NCBI RefSeq assembly: GCF_000153285.1
Contig: NZ_CH724168.1
Location: forward strand, 576,096 to 640,095
DNA from: Synechococcus sp. WH 7805
Lineage (GTDB): Bacteria; Cyanobacteriota; Cyanobacteriia; PCC-6307; Cyanobiaceae
Direction: 5' to 3'
Length of the DNA stretch: 64,000 nt
The stretch's first letter is position 1. The number at the start of each line of letters is the position of its first letter. Positions 27,612 to 37,169 of the stretch are shown here, one piece after another. The position numbers and the translations under genes were made by a program. The notes beneath the pieces are model-generated. The model had not been told where the DNA came from. It ran no database searches and saw only the letters and a list, made by a program, of their open reading frames with translations.

Positions 27612-28473
27612 TTAACGCGATGAGCGTGCTTCGCAGAATCAACTGTGCGGAAGCCGATGCATCACATTGCCCAGATTCCGCTATCAACAACACCGAAATT
27701 GCTGTCGGAGCAGCGGCCTGAAGCACCAGAGCTTTCTTGGCGAGGAGAGGCAATGGCAGGGGAAGACTGATCAGCAGCATCAGCATCGGAAACAGCAGCA
27801 GCTTGCAGACCAGGGGAGACAGCAGACGCTCGGGCACAGCCGAAGGCACGCGCGAGGAAATGGTTCCCAAACGCATCCCCACCACAGCAAGTGCCAGAAC
27901 AATCACCACCCGAGAAGGCAACCACAACCCCGCACTGATGGCGTCATGCCATGGGGTGGCCAGAACGATCAGGGCCCCGATCAGACCGCGCGTCGCAGGG
28001 CTGGCCATGAGATGGCTTGCCAACGAGCCCCAGTCGTAACCATGGCCTTGATGGTTGGCCTGGTGCAGCCAAAGAGGGCCCAGTCCCCAAGCTAGAAGCG
28101 TGGCCCCGAAGTCGTAGCCGATGCTCACTGGAAGCGCCTCGGATGGAAGCAGTGCCAACGCAGCGGGAATGCCGAAGTAGGCCGTATTGCCGATACAACT
28201 GGCCAGCTGTCGGTCAGGCATGGCCAGAGCGTCAGTGATGAGCCCCGACCCACGCAACAGAGCAAGCATGAGCCCGATCGCTGTCACGGAGAGCAACGCC
28301 ATCAACAGAAGAGAGCGGTTGAGCCCACCGTGAAGCAGCAACCCCATCAAGCTCAGGGGAACGCCAAAACGCACCAAGGGTGTGGCCAGCGGAGTGATCC
28401 ATTGCGGACGACAACGACCGATCAGTGCCCCTGTCAAAAGACTGGGAACCATCTCCCAGAGCAGACTCAGCAC
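27568..28473 (-). CDS. Auxin efflux carrier (AEC) family transporter
   Basis: The 301-residue protein has about ten hydrophobic helices with two symmetric halves, the AEC/BART layout: PLVRFGVPLSLMGLLLHGG, then SCIGNTAYFGIPAALALLP, and a later APTAISVLLIAES. The conserved N-TAYFG-P segment in helix 4 is typical. Bacterial AEC proteins export dicarboxylates or other organic acids; the substrate here is unknown. Start is ATG. Its 3' end overlaps alkB by 44 bp on the opposite strand. Confidence 0.82.
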   Translation of the reverse strand: MLSLLWEMVPSLLTGALIGRCRPQWITPLATPLVRFGVPLSLMGLLLHGGLNRSLLLMALLSVTAIGLMLALLRGSGLITDALAMPDRQLASCIGNTAYFGIPAALALLPSEALPVSIGYDFGATLLAWGLGPLWLHQANHQGHGYDWGSLASHLMASPATRGLIGALIVLATPWHDAISAGLWLPSRVVIVLALAVVGMRLGTISSRVPSAVPERLLSPLVCKLLLFPMLMLLISLPLPLPLLAKKALVLQAAAPTAISVLLIAESGQCDASASAQLILRSTLIALISVPLWSVVLNRLF

Positions 28474-28534
28474 ATTTCACCAAAAGAGAAGGCGAACAAA
28501 GACATCAGACCTTGCAAAAAACGCTCACCTTTTT

Positions 28535-29969
28535 CTAGAAGTTGCTTCGCCATATAATTATGTCGTACAGGTTCAAGAAGAAGTCGTTATTTTGCACTAG
28601 CCCCATATGATCTGTAAAGAAAAATATCGCATCGTACCACGGGATAATTGAGTTGTTATAAGGAGAATCAATATCCCTTTTCTTCGTGTTCTCCAAGGTA
28701 TAAGCGCTCGCCCTTAAGACCGCTCCATCGCCAGCTTTTTCTCGCTTCGCTGACCATGTTTTGTTCTCTGTATTGACAGTCACTTTCGATTCCGTGGGTT
28801 TGCCAACACCAGCAAAAAGCCAAAAGTAGAGACCTTTGGGAGATTCAACTTTTTTGTCCAAGCGTGAATGGAATAACCTTGCATTGCCAAGTAATTTTGC
28901 CTGAAGGCGTTTTGCCTGGAGATATTTTGACGATGGCCGTTCTGCTCCTTTGGAGGAGATTTGGGTCAAAACTTTTTCTTGATTTGGGTCAAGCAGTCCC
29001 CAGCTCATATCTTGCCATAATTGCGGATCAAGAAGATCAACCTCTTTACCCTCGTGGTTGGTCGCCTGGGAAATATCTTGTCTTGGCAAGAGCTCGTACA
29101 TCGAAGGCCATGTACCCAGAACTGCAGGGGGATATTTCAAAAGTTTAATTTGATGCAAATAAAAGCCATTCGTGAGATCGCTCAATGCCTCTACCGAGCC
29201 TTTATTTGGCGGTGCGACCATAATAATATTTTCAATTTTATCACTACCGCGCCAATCAAGTTCAGGAGGGTTGTCGGACGTGCCAAGACCTTGATTACCG
29301 TAGCGAAGATAATATCTAGAGACAAGACATCCCATCGAATGGCAAATTAAATCAAATTTTTGATTGTCGCCAAAATGCTTTTTAATCATTGGATTTTCGG
29401 ACTTTTCCCTGACAAACTTGTCTAAAATGACGGCATTTTCCGCATTTGACTTGCGCCAATCATATGCAAACTCGAACAACGGAGTTCCTTCGTTCTTTGT
29501 AAATCCAACCCTGGACAACACCTCCTTTTCAGAAATGTATCCCGCGGCGATCATGGATTTTTTTATTGTCGCGTAGACGGCAAACTCAATGGACGAAAAA
29601 GGAAAAAAGCTGAGTCGCCATGTTTCCAGGACTGACTTGGGTATGGCCTTGTTGAATTCCTGAGCGGAAGATGCATTTTCAGGCTCTAAAGTGAAGTGAC
29701 AACAATTGATTGTCTTTTTCTGTTGATGGCCAATACGTGTTAAAACCATAGGACCCCCAGGCTGTTTTTCCGCTTTCTGCGTCTACAAGTTGAGTGCCGC
29801 CAATCCCTGGCACAACGATGATCGGATTTGAAGTTTTTATTTTAGGAATAATTTCATCTGTCAGCGGCCCAAAGGTTGGGGTATAAACGGAGTCGGCTCT
29901 TGCACAGGCAGTTAGCAGGCCTACAGCTGAGAGCAATAATGATGTCTTAAAATGACTCAACATTGCCAC
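28535..29969 (-). pseudogene. LCAT-like lipase/acyltransferase lipoprotein broken by a frameshift
   Basis: Two frames make one protein. The first (29969 to 29679) starts with a lipoprotein signal ending in lipobox LLTAC and then IIVVPGIGGTQLVDAESG, an LCAT-family beginning. The second (29749 to 28535) continues LEPENASSAQEFNKA and has the nucleophile serine in HSMGCLVSRYYLRYG, then IIMVAPPNKGS. A +1 shift somewhere in 29679-29749 separates them; an A5 run is one candidate. The gene is clearly A+T-richer than its neighbours, suggesting transfer. It would be a secreted acyltransferase or lipase if read through. A sequencing error could also explain the break. Confidence 0.65.
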
Positions 29970-29989
29970 TAATTACAAAAAGATTCGCG

Positions 29990-30590
29990 TAGCGATGTCG
30001 TTACCAATTTAAGCCAAGCCTTGGACATCTGCCATTGACATCCTTGGGCTTGCTGATAGCTGTGACTGCAGTCGTGTTGATTAAGTTGAGGCTGTAGCAC
30101 AAGCCAAATCAGCTTCCCCAAGCCGACTCCCCAGATCGGATCCATGTCGCGGATGAAGTGTGTCGCAAGTTGGGTTGATTTGATGATCAAAAGTGTTTCA
30201 TCTTTGGTGTGTGCAGCGGCTGGGCTTCAGTTGAAACTGCCGGTGATCACGGTTAGCCATCGATCACAGCGAAATTGTGATGCAGCTTGTCGCCAAGACT
30301 CAGCAGGGGGTGAGCACGTTCCTTAAGGGGTTTGTCCAAGGGTTGTTGCCAGCCTCCAGCCGACAGCAGTGGATGGCTGCCGGCTGGCACTGCAGATCAA
30401 TCCATTCGAAACAACTCCTGTGGGCAAAGACAAGATCCACCAGCACCCTGATCTGCACGCTCTGCTTACGCCTGATCGCCAGCACATCGGCCAAATCCTG
30501 GGCTGAGAACTAGAAACAGAGGCAAATCAATGCTGCGTTTGGCTTGATCCAGCTGCTGACGCATCAGCGCGAGGTCTTGATGGGAGGGGC
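29990..30590 (-). pseudogene. Decayed phospholipase D-like (HKD) gene
   Basis: Minus-strand frames reconstruct a PLD-family protein in order: QQLDQAKRSIDLPLF, a frameshift, FSAQDLADVLAIRRKQSVQ with IRVLVDLVFAHR, then after another break DKLHHNFAVIDG followed by a stop, PVITGSFN followed by TGA where Trp is expected (30227-30229), and TLLIIKSTQLATHFIRDMD. The HxK of the catalytic HKD motif has become HHN. At least two frameshifts and two stops show it is not functional. PLD-like proteins of this type are secreted nucleases or phospholipases. It lies beside the broken lipase gene. Confidence 0.7.
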
Positions 30591-30666
30591 ATCGCGCAGC
30601 GGTTGGGGCAAACAAAGACACCAGGCCTTGTGCCAAAATCCTCACCGTCCTCTTCTGACCGGCAGC

Positions 30667-30882
30667 ATGGCCTTCGCTGCACCGTCCTGCCTGATCCAGC
30701 AACATCTTCTGCAACTCAGCACTGCGCTGATGGAACGCTGTGAACAGCTGCAACTTCATCTGGCCGAACAGGTCGACCAACTTCCGCTCGGCAATGAAAG
30801 CTGGCTTCAGACGGAGCGGGAACTGGTTGCCGCTGAACAAGCTCTGGATCGACTTCATCACGCGTCTCAATGGGCCATCTGA
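30667..30882 (+). CDS. Small helical protein, function unknown
   Basis: From ATG at 30667 it is 71 residues, almost fully helical and rich in Leu, Gln and Glu with heptad-like spacing ([37 protein letters not shown]). Composition favours real coding over the antisense frame. The frame remains open upstream to 30544, but with less coding-like sequence. Its end overlaps the ABC ATPase gene by 16 bp on the other strand. No family is recognised. Confidence 0.45.
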   Translation: MAFAAPSCLIQQHLLQLSTALMERCEQLQLHLAEQVDQLPLGNESWLQTERELVAAEQALDRLHHASQWAI

Positions 30883-31610
30883 TTGAGAAAACGTTGAGAA
30901 CGTTCTTCCTTGGCATGGGTGAAGAACTCTTCAGCATCGGTTAGTTCAACAATCCGTCCCGCATCCATGAACAACACCCTGTCCGCCACCTCACGGGCGA
31001 AACCAAGTTCATGGGTGACCACCACCATCGTCATTCCATCGGCAGCCAGTTGCCGCATGGCATCGAGAACCTCCTTCACCCGTTCAGGATCAAGGGCGCT
31101 GGTGGGCTCATCGAACAACATCAACTCTGGATCCAAGGCCAACGCTCTGGCGATGGCGACCCGTTGCTGCTGTCCACCACTCAGCTGAGCGGGGTACTTG
31201 AGTGCCTGATCAGCAATTCCCATTTGATCGAGCAGAGCATGCGCCCGGCGTTCAGCCTGGAGCTTTGGGATCGACTTCACCTGAATCGGCGCCAGGGTGA
31301 TGTTCTGAAGAATCGTGAGGTGGGGAAACAGGTTGAACTGTTGAAACACCATGCCCACACGACGACGGATTCTGCGGATCTGACGTTCGTCGTGGTCGGA
31401 ATTCAAAGGAATACCAACCACTTCCAGGGATCCGGAATCGATTGACTCCAAGCCGTTGAAGGTGCGAATGAGCGTGCTCTTCCCCGAACCGGAAGGTCCC
31501 ATGACCACAAGGACCTCACCATGGCGAACAGTGAAGCTCACATCGTCAAGCGCGCGATTCCCGGCTTTGAAGCTCTTGTTGACTGACTCAGCACGAACAA
31601 CAACGGTCAT
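30867..31610 (-). CDS. Polar amino-acid ABC transporter ATP-binding subunit (AapP/GlnQ-like)
   Basis: This 247-residue ATPase has Walker [11 protein letters not shown]-loop [10 protein letters not shown], signature LSGGQQQR, Walker [14 protein letters not shown] and H-loop VVTHELGFA, all intact. The [10 protein letters not shown] segment is typical of amino-acid importers. It closes the five-gene operon 35133-30867 and overlaps the preceding permease by 4 bp. The system resembles AapJQMP/BztABCD and the cyanobacterial N-II (NatFGH-BgtA) uptake systems for acidic and neutral amino acids. Confidence 0.92.
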   Translation of the reverse strand: MTVVVRAESVNKSFKAGNRALDDVSFTVRHGEVLVVMGPSGSGKSTLIRTFNGLESIDSGSLEVVGIPLNSDHDERQIRRIRRRVGMVFQQFNLFPHLTILQNITLAPIQVKSIPKLQAERRAHALLDQMGIADQALKYPAQLSGGQQQRVAIARALALDPELMLFDEPTSALDPERVKEVLDAMRQLAADGMTMVVVTHELGFAREVADRVLFMDAGRIVELTDAEEFFTHAKEERSQRFLNQMAH

Positions 31611-32644
31611 GAACGGCGGGCTGCAATGAGATTGGAGGGGTCTTGGCGTTCAAACTGCCGCGCCATCAGTGCCATCGCAGTGCAGAACAACCAGTACAAC
31701 GCCGCGAGCCAGACATAGACCTCCAGGTGGCGTCCGATATAGGCCGGATTGGCCAGCAAACTTTGGCTGATCCCAAGCAATTCCACCAAACCAAGAATGG
31801 CCATCAGACTTGTGTTCTGAAGTAAACCAACAGCCTGGTTCGTGAGCGCAGGAACGGCAATGCGCAGAGCCTGCGGAAGAATCACCAGGCGCTGGATCTG
31901 CCATGGTCCGAGTCCAAGTGCAGCAGCAGCTTCGATCTGCGTCGGAGACACCGCCTGCAGTCCACCTCTTAAATCCTCAGCCACATAGGCAGCTGCAAAC
32001 AAGGCAAACGCCACAACCGCACGAAAGACACGATTGATTTCGATCTGAACAGGCAGGAACAGCGGAAGCAGTAGCTGGCCAAAGAAGAGAACAGCAATCA
32101 GCGGAACAGCTCGCATCCCATCGATGTAGATCTTGGAGAGAAGGCGTGCCGTAGTGAGCTCGCTGCAGCGCCCCAGAGCGAGAAGAATGCCGAGTGGAAG
32201 AGCAATCAATCCACTGAACAATGTCAGCAAGAGGGTCAGAACAAGACCTCCCCAGAGACGGGACGGGACGGGAGCAAGCACACCACCACCGGCCAGCAGC
32301 CACAGCCCGAGGGGCATCATCAACAGCCAGCTCCAGGACAGCATTGTGCTGTTGAGGCGTAACCGCTGCAGGAGAAAGGGCTGAGCCAATGTGAATCCCG
32401 TCAGCAGGACCAGCAGCGCGAGCCAAAGGATTGGCCTCCATCGGGACGCTTCCGGGTAGCCACCGACTGCGAAGAGCGGCAGATTTCCTGAGACCACCGA
32501 CCATTCGGCTTGTTGAACAAGCCAGAAGCCTGTTGACCAGATCGCCCAGGCAATGCAACCCAGCAGAACAACACTGAAACAAGCTTCAACAGGATGACGG
32601 CAGAAATGACGCAACCCAACGCGAAGGGACGAAGACCTTGTCAA
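31607..32644 (-). CDS. Amino-acid ABC transporter permease, second (AapM/BztC-like)
   Basis: The 345-residue membrane protein has an N-terminal extension with several helices, then the HisM-type permease core with the EAA loop ([21 protein letters not shown]). The N-terminal extension and Trp-rich periplasmic loops are as in BztC/AapM. It pairs with the permease at 33173 to form the membrane channel. The start is ATG at 32644, 3 bp after the HdeD-like gene stop. The 3' end overlaps the ATPase gene by 4 bp. Confidence 0.9.
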   Translation of the reverse strand: MTRSSSLRVGLRHFCRHPVEACFSVVLLGCIAWAIWSTGFWLVQQAEWSVVSGNLPLFAVGGYPEASRWRPILWLALLVLLTGFTLAQPFLLQRLRLNSTMLSWSWLLMMPLGLWLLAGGGVLAPVPSRLWGGLVLTLLLTLFSGLIALPLGILLALGRCSELTTARLLSKIYIDGMRAVPLIAVLFFGQLLLPLFLPVQIEINRVFRAVVAFALFAAAYVAEDLRGGLQAVSPTQIEAAAALGLGPWQIQRLVILPQALRIAVPALTNQAVGLLQNTSLMAILGLVELLGISQSLLANPAYIGRHLEVYVWLAALYWLFCTAMALMARQFERQDPSNLIAARRS

Positions 32645-32647
32645 TGC

Positions 32648-33148
32648 TCAGACGCCAGGCTGGTCAGAGGCAGTCTGAAACAGACTCAGGGCTGAGAGAA
32701 ACAGGGCGACACCGAAGAGAGTGCCCAAAGCCCAGAGACTGTCCGTTGGCCACTCAAGAACGAGGAGCAACCCCAGAATCGACGTAACCACACCATCCAC
32801 AACTGCCAAACCAGCAGCAGCACCAGGGGTTGTGGCGCCAGAAGCCAGTTCCATCACCCCTTCAACAAGGAGAAGAACGCCTGCGAACAGCGTGAGGCTG
32901 ATTTCACTGTCGATCGGGTCGACCAAAATGAAGACCGCGCCACCGATGTAAGGAAGCGCAGACAACACTCGAAACAGCTTGCCCTGAGATGTCGACTCAG
33001 CACCAAGGCGAAGTAGTTGTCCGATTCCGGCGGAAAAAGCAATCCCACCGATACCGATGGTCAGCAATGTGGCTGAAACGAATGGGAGAAGAATTGCTGC
33101 AATGGCCGCAACAACCAATAGAACAGCAGCAATACGGCGCGAGCTCAT
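32648..33148 (-). CDS. HdeD-family (DUF308) membrane protein inside the amino-acid operon
   Basis: From ATG at 33148 it is 166 residues with about six short transmembrane helices in a repeated pattern (VLLVVAAIAAILLPFVSA, LFAGVLLLVEGVMEL, SILGLLLVLEWP). This is the HdeD/DUF308 pattern, named after an E. coli acid-resistance membrane protein. It lies between two permease genes of one ABC transporter with gaps of 24 and 3 bp, so it must be cotranscribed. An accessory role in transport or stress is inferred. Confidence 0.8.
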   Translation of the reverse strand: MSSRRIAAVLLVVAAIAAILLPFVSATLLTIGIGGIAFSAGIGQLLRLGAESTSQGKLFRVLSALPYIGGAVFILVDPIDSEISLTLFAGVLLLVEGVMELASGATTPGAAAGLAVVDGVVTSILGLLLVLEWPTDSLWALGTLFGVALFLSALSLFQTASDQPGV

Positions 33149-33172
33149 GAATCCAACCAAGGATGATCAACG

Positions 33173-34072
33173 CTAGGTGCGCTTCCCCTTGTTGAGCACA
33201 GAGTGATTGAGAATCTGCATGCTGCTGTTGATCAGCAGGTTGAGCAGAAAGAAGCTCAGCAATAAGAGCAGAAACCCTTCAATTGCACGTCCCGTCTGGG
33301 TGATGGCCGTATCACTGACGGCATAAAGATCTGCGTAGCCAACAGCGATCGACAAGGTGCTGTTCTTGGCAAGATTGAGATATTGGCTGCTCAGAGCGGG
33401 GAGAATGGCAGGAAGAGCCTGAGGCAGAACCACGCGTTGCAAGCCCAGACCCTCACCGATTCCTAGGCTGCGAAAGGCTTCCCACTGTCCCCGCGGAACA
33501 GCATCCAGGCCTCCACGAACCACCTCGGCGATAGCAGCGCCTGTGAAAACACTGAGACCAACCAGCACAGCTGCGAACTCAACGCTGAGATTGAGTCCCA
33601 TCACCGTGATCGCCTGATTGGAGACTCGGATCAGTGCCCCGAGGGGAGCCAGCGGTTCGGATGGCAGACCGAGAAAGGCCACGAAATACCAAAAGAGCAG
33701 TTGCAGAAGCAGAGGGATCTGACGGATCAGCCCTACATAAAGACCTGCAAGTGCGCTGAACAGTGGGTTGTTGCTGCGAGATGCCGCGCCTGCAACCACG
33801 CCCAAGACCGTGGCAAAGGCAATGCTGCAAGCGATCACTCGAAGACTGTTCAACCATCCCATCAACAAAGCCCAAGCCATGCTGTCGCCGGGTTGAAACG
33901 GCAGGAGATGCTCGCTGATTGCAAATCCTGCTGGCCGACTCAGCCAACGAAAACTCAGTCCTAACCCTGTACGGATCAGATTGACGGTGAGATTGTTGAT
34001 CAGAATTCCAGCCAGGGTGAGCACTGCCACCAACAGCAGAACCTGGATCCACCAGCGTTGACGACGCGTCAT
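33173..34072 (-). CDS. Amino-acid ABC transporter permease, first (AapQ/BztB-like)
   Basis: The 299-residue permease has an N-terminal helix (VLLLVAVLTLAGILINN), a periplasmic stretch (LSFRWLSRPAGFAISEH) and the HisM core with EAA loop (WEAFRSLGIGEGLGLQRVVLP). FAISEHLLPF and SNNPLFSALAGLYVGLIRQ match BztB/AapQ. It overlaps the binding-protein gene by 4 bp and is separated from the next permease by the HdeD-like gene. Its substrate should follow that of the binding protein. Confidence 0.9.
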   Translation of the reverse strand: MTRRQRWWIQVLLLVAVLTLAGILINNLTVNLIRTGLGLSFRWLSRPAGFAISEHLLPFQPGDSMAWALLMGWLNSLRVIACSIAFATVLGVVAGAASRSNNPLFSALAGLYVGLIRQIPLLLQLLFWYFVAFLGLPSEPLAPLGALIRVSNQAITVMGLNLSVEFAAVLVGLSVFTGAAIAEVVRGGLDAVPRGQWEAFRSLGIGEGLGLQRVVLPQALPAILPALSSQYLNLAKNSTLSIAVGYADLYAVSDTAITQTGRAIEGFLLLLLSFFLLNLLINSSMQILNHSVLNKGKRT

Positions 34073-35133
34073 TGGAACGGTGGAGCAATCAGAACACCAC
34101 CATCCCGATGCAGCTGATTTAGTCCTCGCGGGATGGGGACGGCACTCTGCGGGCCGAGATGGCGGTCATAAATCTCGCCATAGTTGCCGGTGGTCTTCAA
34201 CACGCTGACAACGAAATCATTTCGCAGCCCCAGCTTGGATCCAAGCTCTCCATCAACCCCCAAAAAACGCCGCAAAGCAGTTTTGCTTGGATCGCTCGTG
34301 GCTTCCTGAAGCTTGACGTCCACATTGGCCTTTGTAATTCCCATCTCTTCAGCAGTGATCAAGGCGTAGACCACCCAGCGCATGGCATCAGCCAACCGTT
34401 GATCCCCTCCGGAGGAAAGGGGTGCCAAAGGTTCCTTACTGAGCACTTCAGGCAAAATCTGATGGTTGTTCGGTTGTGCAAATCCGGAGCGAGCTGAAGC
34501 CAATTGGGATCGATCCGATGTCATGGCTGAGCAACGACCCTGCAAATACCCAGCCACCAACTGATTCAGATCCTGATATTTGACCGGTTTGTAGGCAATT
34601 CCCCTGGCTTGGAAGACATCATTGAGGTTCTGCTCCGTCGTGGTTCCCGATCCCACGCAGATGGTCTTATCTCTGAGATCGTCCAGTCCCTTGATACCGG
34701 AATTTCTGCGAACCAAAAGACCTTGACCATCATGAAAGACAACCGGTGCAAAGGTGACGCCATTCCCACCTGATGCATCACGGCTGAGATTGAACGTTGT
34801 ATTTCTCGACAGAAGGTCGATTTCACCTGTTCTCAGAGCCGTGAAACGCTCAGGTGCCGTCAATGGTCTGTATTCAACCTTGCTGGAATCCCCGACAAAT
34901 GCCGCGGCAAAGGCTTGGCACATGTCCACATCCAATCCTGCGTAACGGCCATCGCGCTCCAAAAAACTGAATCCAGGGATCTTGCCGCTGACGCCACAGC
35001 GAAGTTCACCACGCTGCCTGATGAGATCAAGACGAGACGCACCACCCTCTCCAAGGGTGGCGCAGGCGTACAAACCGAACAGCAAGACGCCAAAAGGGAC
35101 AAGACGACAACACTGCACCGCGCGAATGATCAA
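34069..35133 (-). CDS. Amino-acid ABC transporter substrate-binding protein (AapJ/BztA/NatF-like)
   Basis: This 354-residue protein starts with a signal sequence that may end in a lipobox (GLYAC). The mature part has GVSGKIPGFSF, YAGLDVDMCQAFAAAFVGD, RFTALRTGEIDLLSRNTT and KTICVGSGTTTEQNL, hallmarks of the family binding general L-amino acids (AapJ, BztA, NatF). It is the first gene of the operon and its 3' end overlaps the permease by 4 bp. The likely substrates are acidic and neutral amino acids, by family. Confidence 0.9.
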   Translation of the reverse strand: MIIRAVQCCRLVPFGVLLFGLYACATLGEGGASRLDLIRQRGELRCGVSGKIPGFSFLERDGRYAGLDVDMCQAFAAAFVGDSSKVEYRPLTAPERFTALRTGEIDLLSRNTTFNLSRDASGGNGVTFAPVVFHDGQGLLVRRNSGIKGLDDLRDKTICVGSGTTTEQNLNDVFQARGIAYKPVKYQDLNQLVAGYLQGRCSAMTSDRSQLASARSGFAQPNNHQILPEVLSKEPLAPLSSGGDQRLADAMRWVVYALITAEEMGITKANVDVKLQEATSDPSKTALRRFLGVDGELGSKLGLRNDFVVSVLKTTGNYGEIYDRHLGPQSAVPIPRGLNQLHRDGGVLIAPPFQ

Positions 35134-35230
35134 AGCCAGCCCAATTGTGTCAGAGATTGCACATAGCTCTGAATTGAATTCAGCGCTTTACTGGACTGAA
35201 CTTAGTGTATTTAAGGTTTTTTTGAACGTA

Positions 35231-35554
35231 ATGCTTCGATCCCTCCAGGGATCAGTAGTGCTAGGAGCAATCGGTGCTCTTTTAGCCTTCTCACCCGCTG
35301 GAGCCTGGGAGATGGGTGACCGCCAGGCTTACAACAACAAAATGACCATTCTTAAAGTCATGTTGGAAAGCGCTCGGGAGCGAGCAATTGAAAGTGGCGA
35401 CCTTGAGACAATGTGTCTCATCATGAGTATCGGAAACGATGTTACCGAAACCTATCTGCGGGCTAGCAACGGTGAGGAAATGATTCAACAACGTCTCAAT
35501 GGAATGCGCAACGATCTAACCGCATGTCTTGCATTGCTCTACAACCGCGGCTGA
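35231..35554 (+). CDS. Small secreted protein, function unknown
   Basis: From ATG at 35231 it is 107 residues. A signal peptide is evident (LRSLQGSVVLGAIGALLAF, cleavage near AGA-W). The mature part is helical with NKMTILKVMLESARERAIE and two Cys (ETMCLIM, TACLALL) that could pair. It is divergent from the amino-acid operon (97 bp between starts) and its stop lies 4 bp from the convergent SulP gene. No family recognised; a periplasmic location is inferred. Confidence 0.6.
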   Translation: MLRSLQGSVVLGAIGALLAFSPAGAWEMGDRQAYNNKMTILKVMLESARERAIESGDLETMCLIMSIGNDVTETYLRASNGEEMIQQRLNGMRNDLTACLALLYNRG

Positions 35555-35558
35555 TCAT

Positions 35559-37139
35559 TCAGCCGTGTGCACCCTCCGGTTGAGAGCCGATGCGCTCAAA
35601 AAGGTCACGACTTTCTGTGTTCAGCCCTAAAACCTCCACCTCAGATCCACCTTGTTTTAGTTTCCTGATCAACTGATTGAGCGCTCCAACACCACTCTGG
35701 TCCCAGATGTGCGCTGACGTCATATCAATGATGATCTTCGCTGGATGGTCATGCACATCAAAACCTTGAAGAAAATAGATCTTGCTCACGAAAAATAGTT
35801 GACCTGTCACCACATATCGACGCAGATCTGGAGCAACATCCACAGGCTCCACTCGAATCACTTTCGCTACTTTTCTGCTGAACAGGATCCCGGCCAGCGC
35901 CACACCGGCCAACACACCGAGTGCCAGGTTGTGGGGGGTGGTCAGCATTGTCACAGCAAAGGTCATCAACATCACCGCTGTATCACTTTTCGGAATGGAG
36001 CGGATCTTGCGCAGGCCAGCCACATCCGCGGTGCTGACAGCGATGCTGATCATCACGGCAACCAGTGCAGCCATGGGAATCTGCTGAAGCCAAGGTCTGG
36101 CCAGAAGGATCATGGCTAGCAGGCTGACGCCTGAGAACAGCGTGGAAAGCCGCGAACGCCCCCCGTTATCGATGTTCATCACGGATTGCCCCACGAGGGC
36201 ACATCCCGCCATCCCCCCGAAGAACGACGAGACAATATTGGCGATGCCCTGCCCGCGTGCCTCCCGGTTTTTATTGGACGTGCTGTCAGTGCGGTCGTCG
36301 AGAATGTCCTGGGTAAGGAAGGTTTCCATCAGTCCAACCAGAGAGATAGCCATTGCCGTTGGCAAAACAATCCCAAGGGTTTCCAAACTGAAAGGCACGC
36401 GCCCATCCGCCAATGCACCAAAGGGGATCTGAAACACAGGCAGACCTGAAGGCAAATCACCAAGGCTCTGAACGGTAGGAATGTCAAAGCTGAAGCTCAT
36501 TGAAATCGCAGTGAGCACAACAATGGCCACCAACTGTGATGGCAAAGCACGGGTCAGTCGTGGGAGGCCATAGATGATCAGAAGTCCCAACAGCACCAAC
36601 CCCCAAACCACAGGCAGCTGAGCACCTTGAGGGAGAAGGTCGTGCGCATGGCCTGCAGCCTCCGCCTCACCGAAATGGAGATTGATGCCGAGTTGGGGGA
36701 ACTGAGCTTGGAAAATCAACAGTGCCAGAGCATTGACGAAGCCGCTGAGAACACCCAGAGGCACGAAACGCATCTGATAGGCCAGGCGCAACCAGCCCCA
36801 CAACAGCTGCAAGAGGCCTGTGACGATCCCTGCCACAAGCAGGTAAGTCAACCCCAGTCCGGGGCCCCGGGATTCACCTGTTGCCACAAGGCCTGTCATC
36901 AACAGGGCGGTGGATCCCGTCGCCGACGTGATCATTGCGGAACGCCCACCTACAAAGGCGATCGTGATCGACAGGCAGAAGGCTCCGAACAAACCAACCT
37001 GGGGGTCAACGCCTGCAATTCCTGAGAAGGCAATGGCCTCGGGAATCATGGCGAAGGCCACCACCAAGCCGGAAAGAAGCTCCTTGCTGGGGTTACCGAT
37101 GAGGGACTCCAACCGCAGCGCCGCGGGTCCGGTTGCCAT
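35559..37139 (-). CDS. SulP-family anion transporter with STAS domain (BicA-like)
   Basis: The 526-residue protein has the SulP layout: about 12-14 helices starting SGLVVAFAMIPEAIAFSGIAG, the conserved segment GGMAGCALVGQSVMNIDNGG, and a C-terminal STAS domain (KIIIDMTSAHIWDQSGVGAL). In cyanobacteria this family includes the sodium-dependent bicarbonate transporter BicA, important for carbon concentration, as well as sulfate and other anion carriers. Sequence alone does not fix the substrate; bicarbonate is plausible. Start is ATG at 37139. Confidence 0.87.
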   Translation of the reverse strand: MATGPAALRLESLIGNPSKELLSGLVVAFAMIPEAIAFSGIAGVDPQVGLFGAFCLSITIAFVGGRSAMITSATGSTALLMTGLVATGESRGPGLGLTYLLVAGIVTGLLQLLWGWLRLAYQMRFVPLGVLSGFVNALALLIFQAQFPQLGINLHFGEAEAAGHAHDLLPQGAQLPVVWGLVLLGLLIIYGLPRLTRALPSQLVAIVVLTAISMSFSFDIPTVQSLGDLPSGLPVFQIPFGALADGRVPFSLETLGIVLPTAMAISLVGLMETFLTQDILDDRTDSTSNKNREARGQGIANIVSSFFGGMAGCALVGQSVMNIDNGGRSRLSTLFSGVSLLAMILLARPWLQQIPMAALVAVMISIAVSTADVAGLRKIRSIPKSDTAVMLMTFAVTMLTTPHNLALGVLAGVALAGILFSRKVAKVIRVEPVDVAPDLRRYVVTGQLFFVSKIYFLQGFDVHDHPAKIIIDMTSAHIWDQSGVGALNQLIRKLKQGGSEVEVLGLNTESRDLFERIGSQPEGAHG

Positions 37140-37169
37140 AAAACAATCTGTGCGTGAGGCGACCGTATC

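Noticed and set aside
29969..30190. A 73-codon minus-strand ORF as an independent gene
   Set aside because: Its first part matches the C-terminus of a PLD-like protein in continuity with broken frames upstream, so it is part of a pseudogene.
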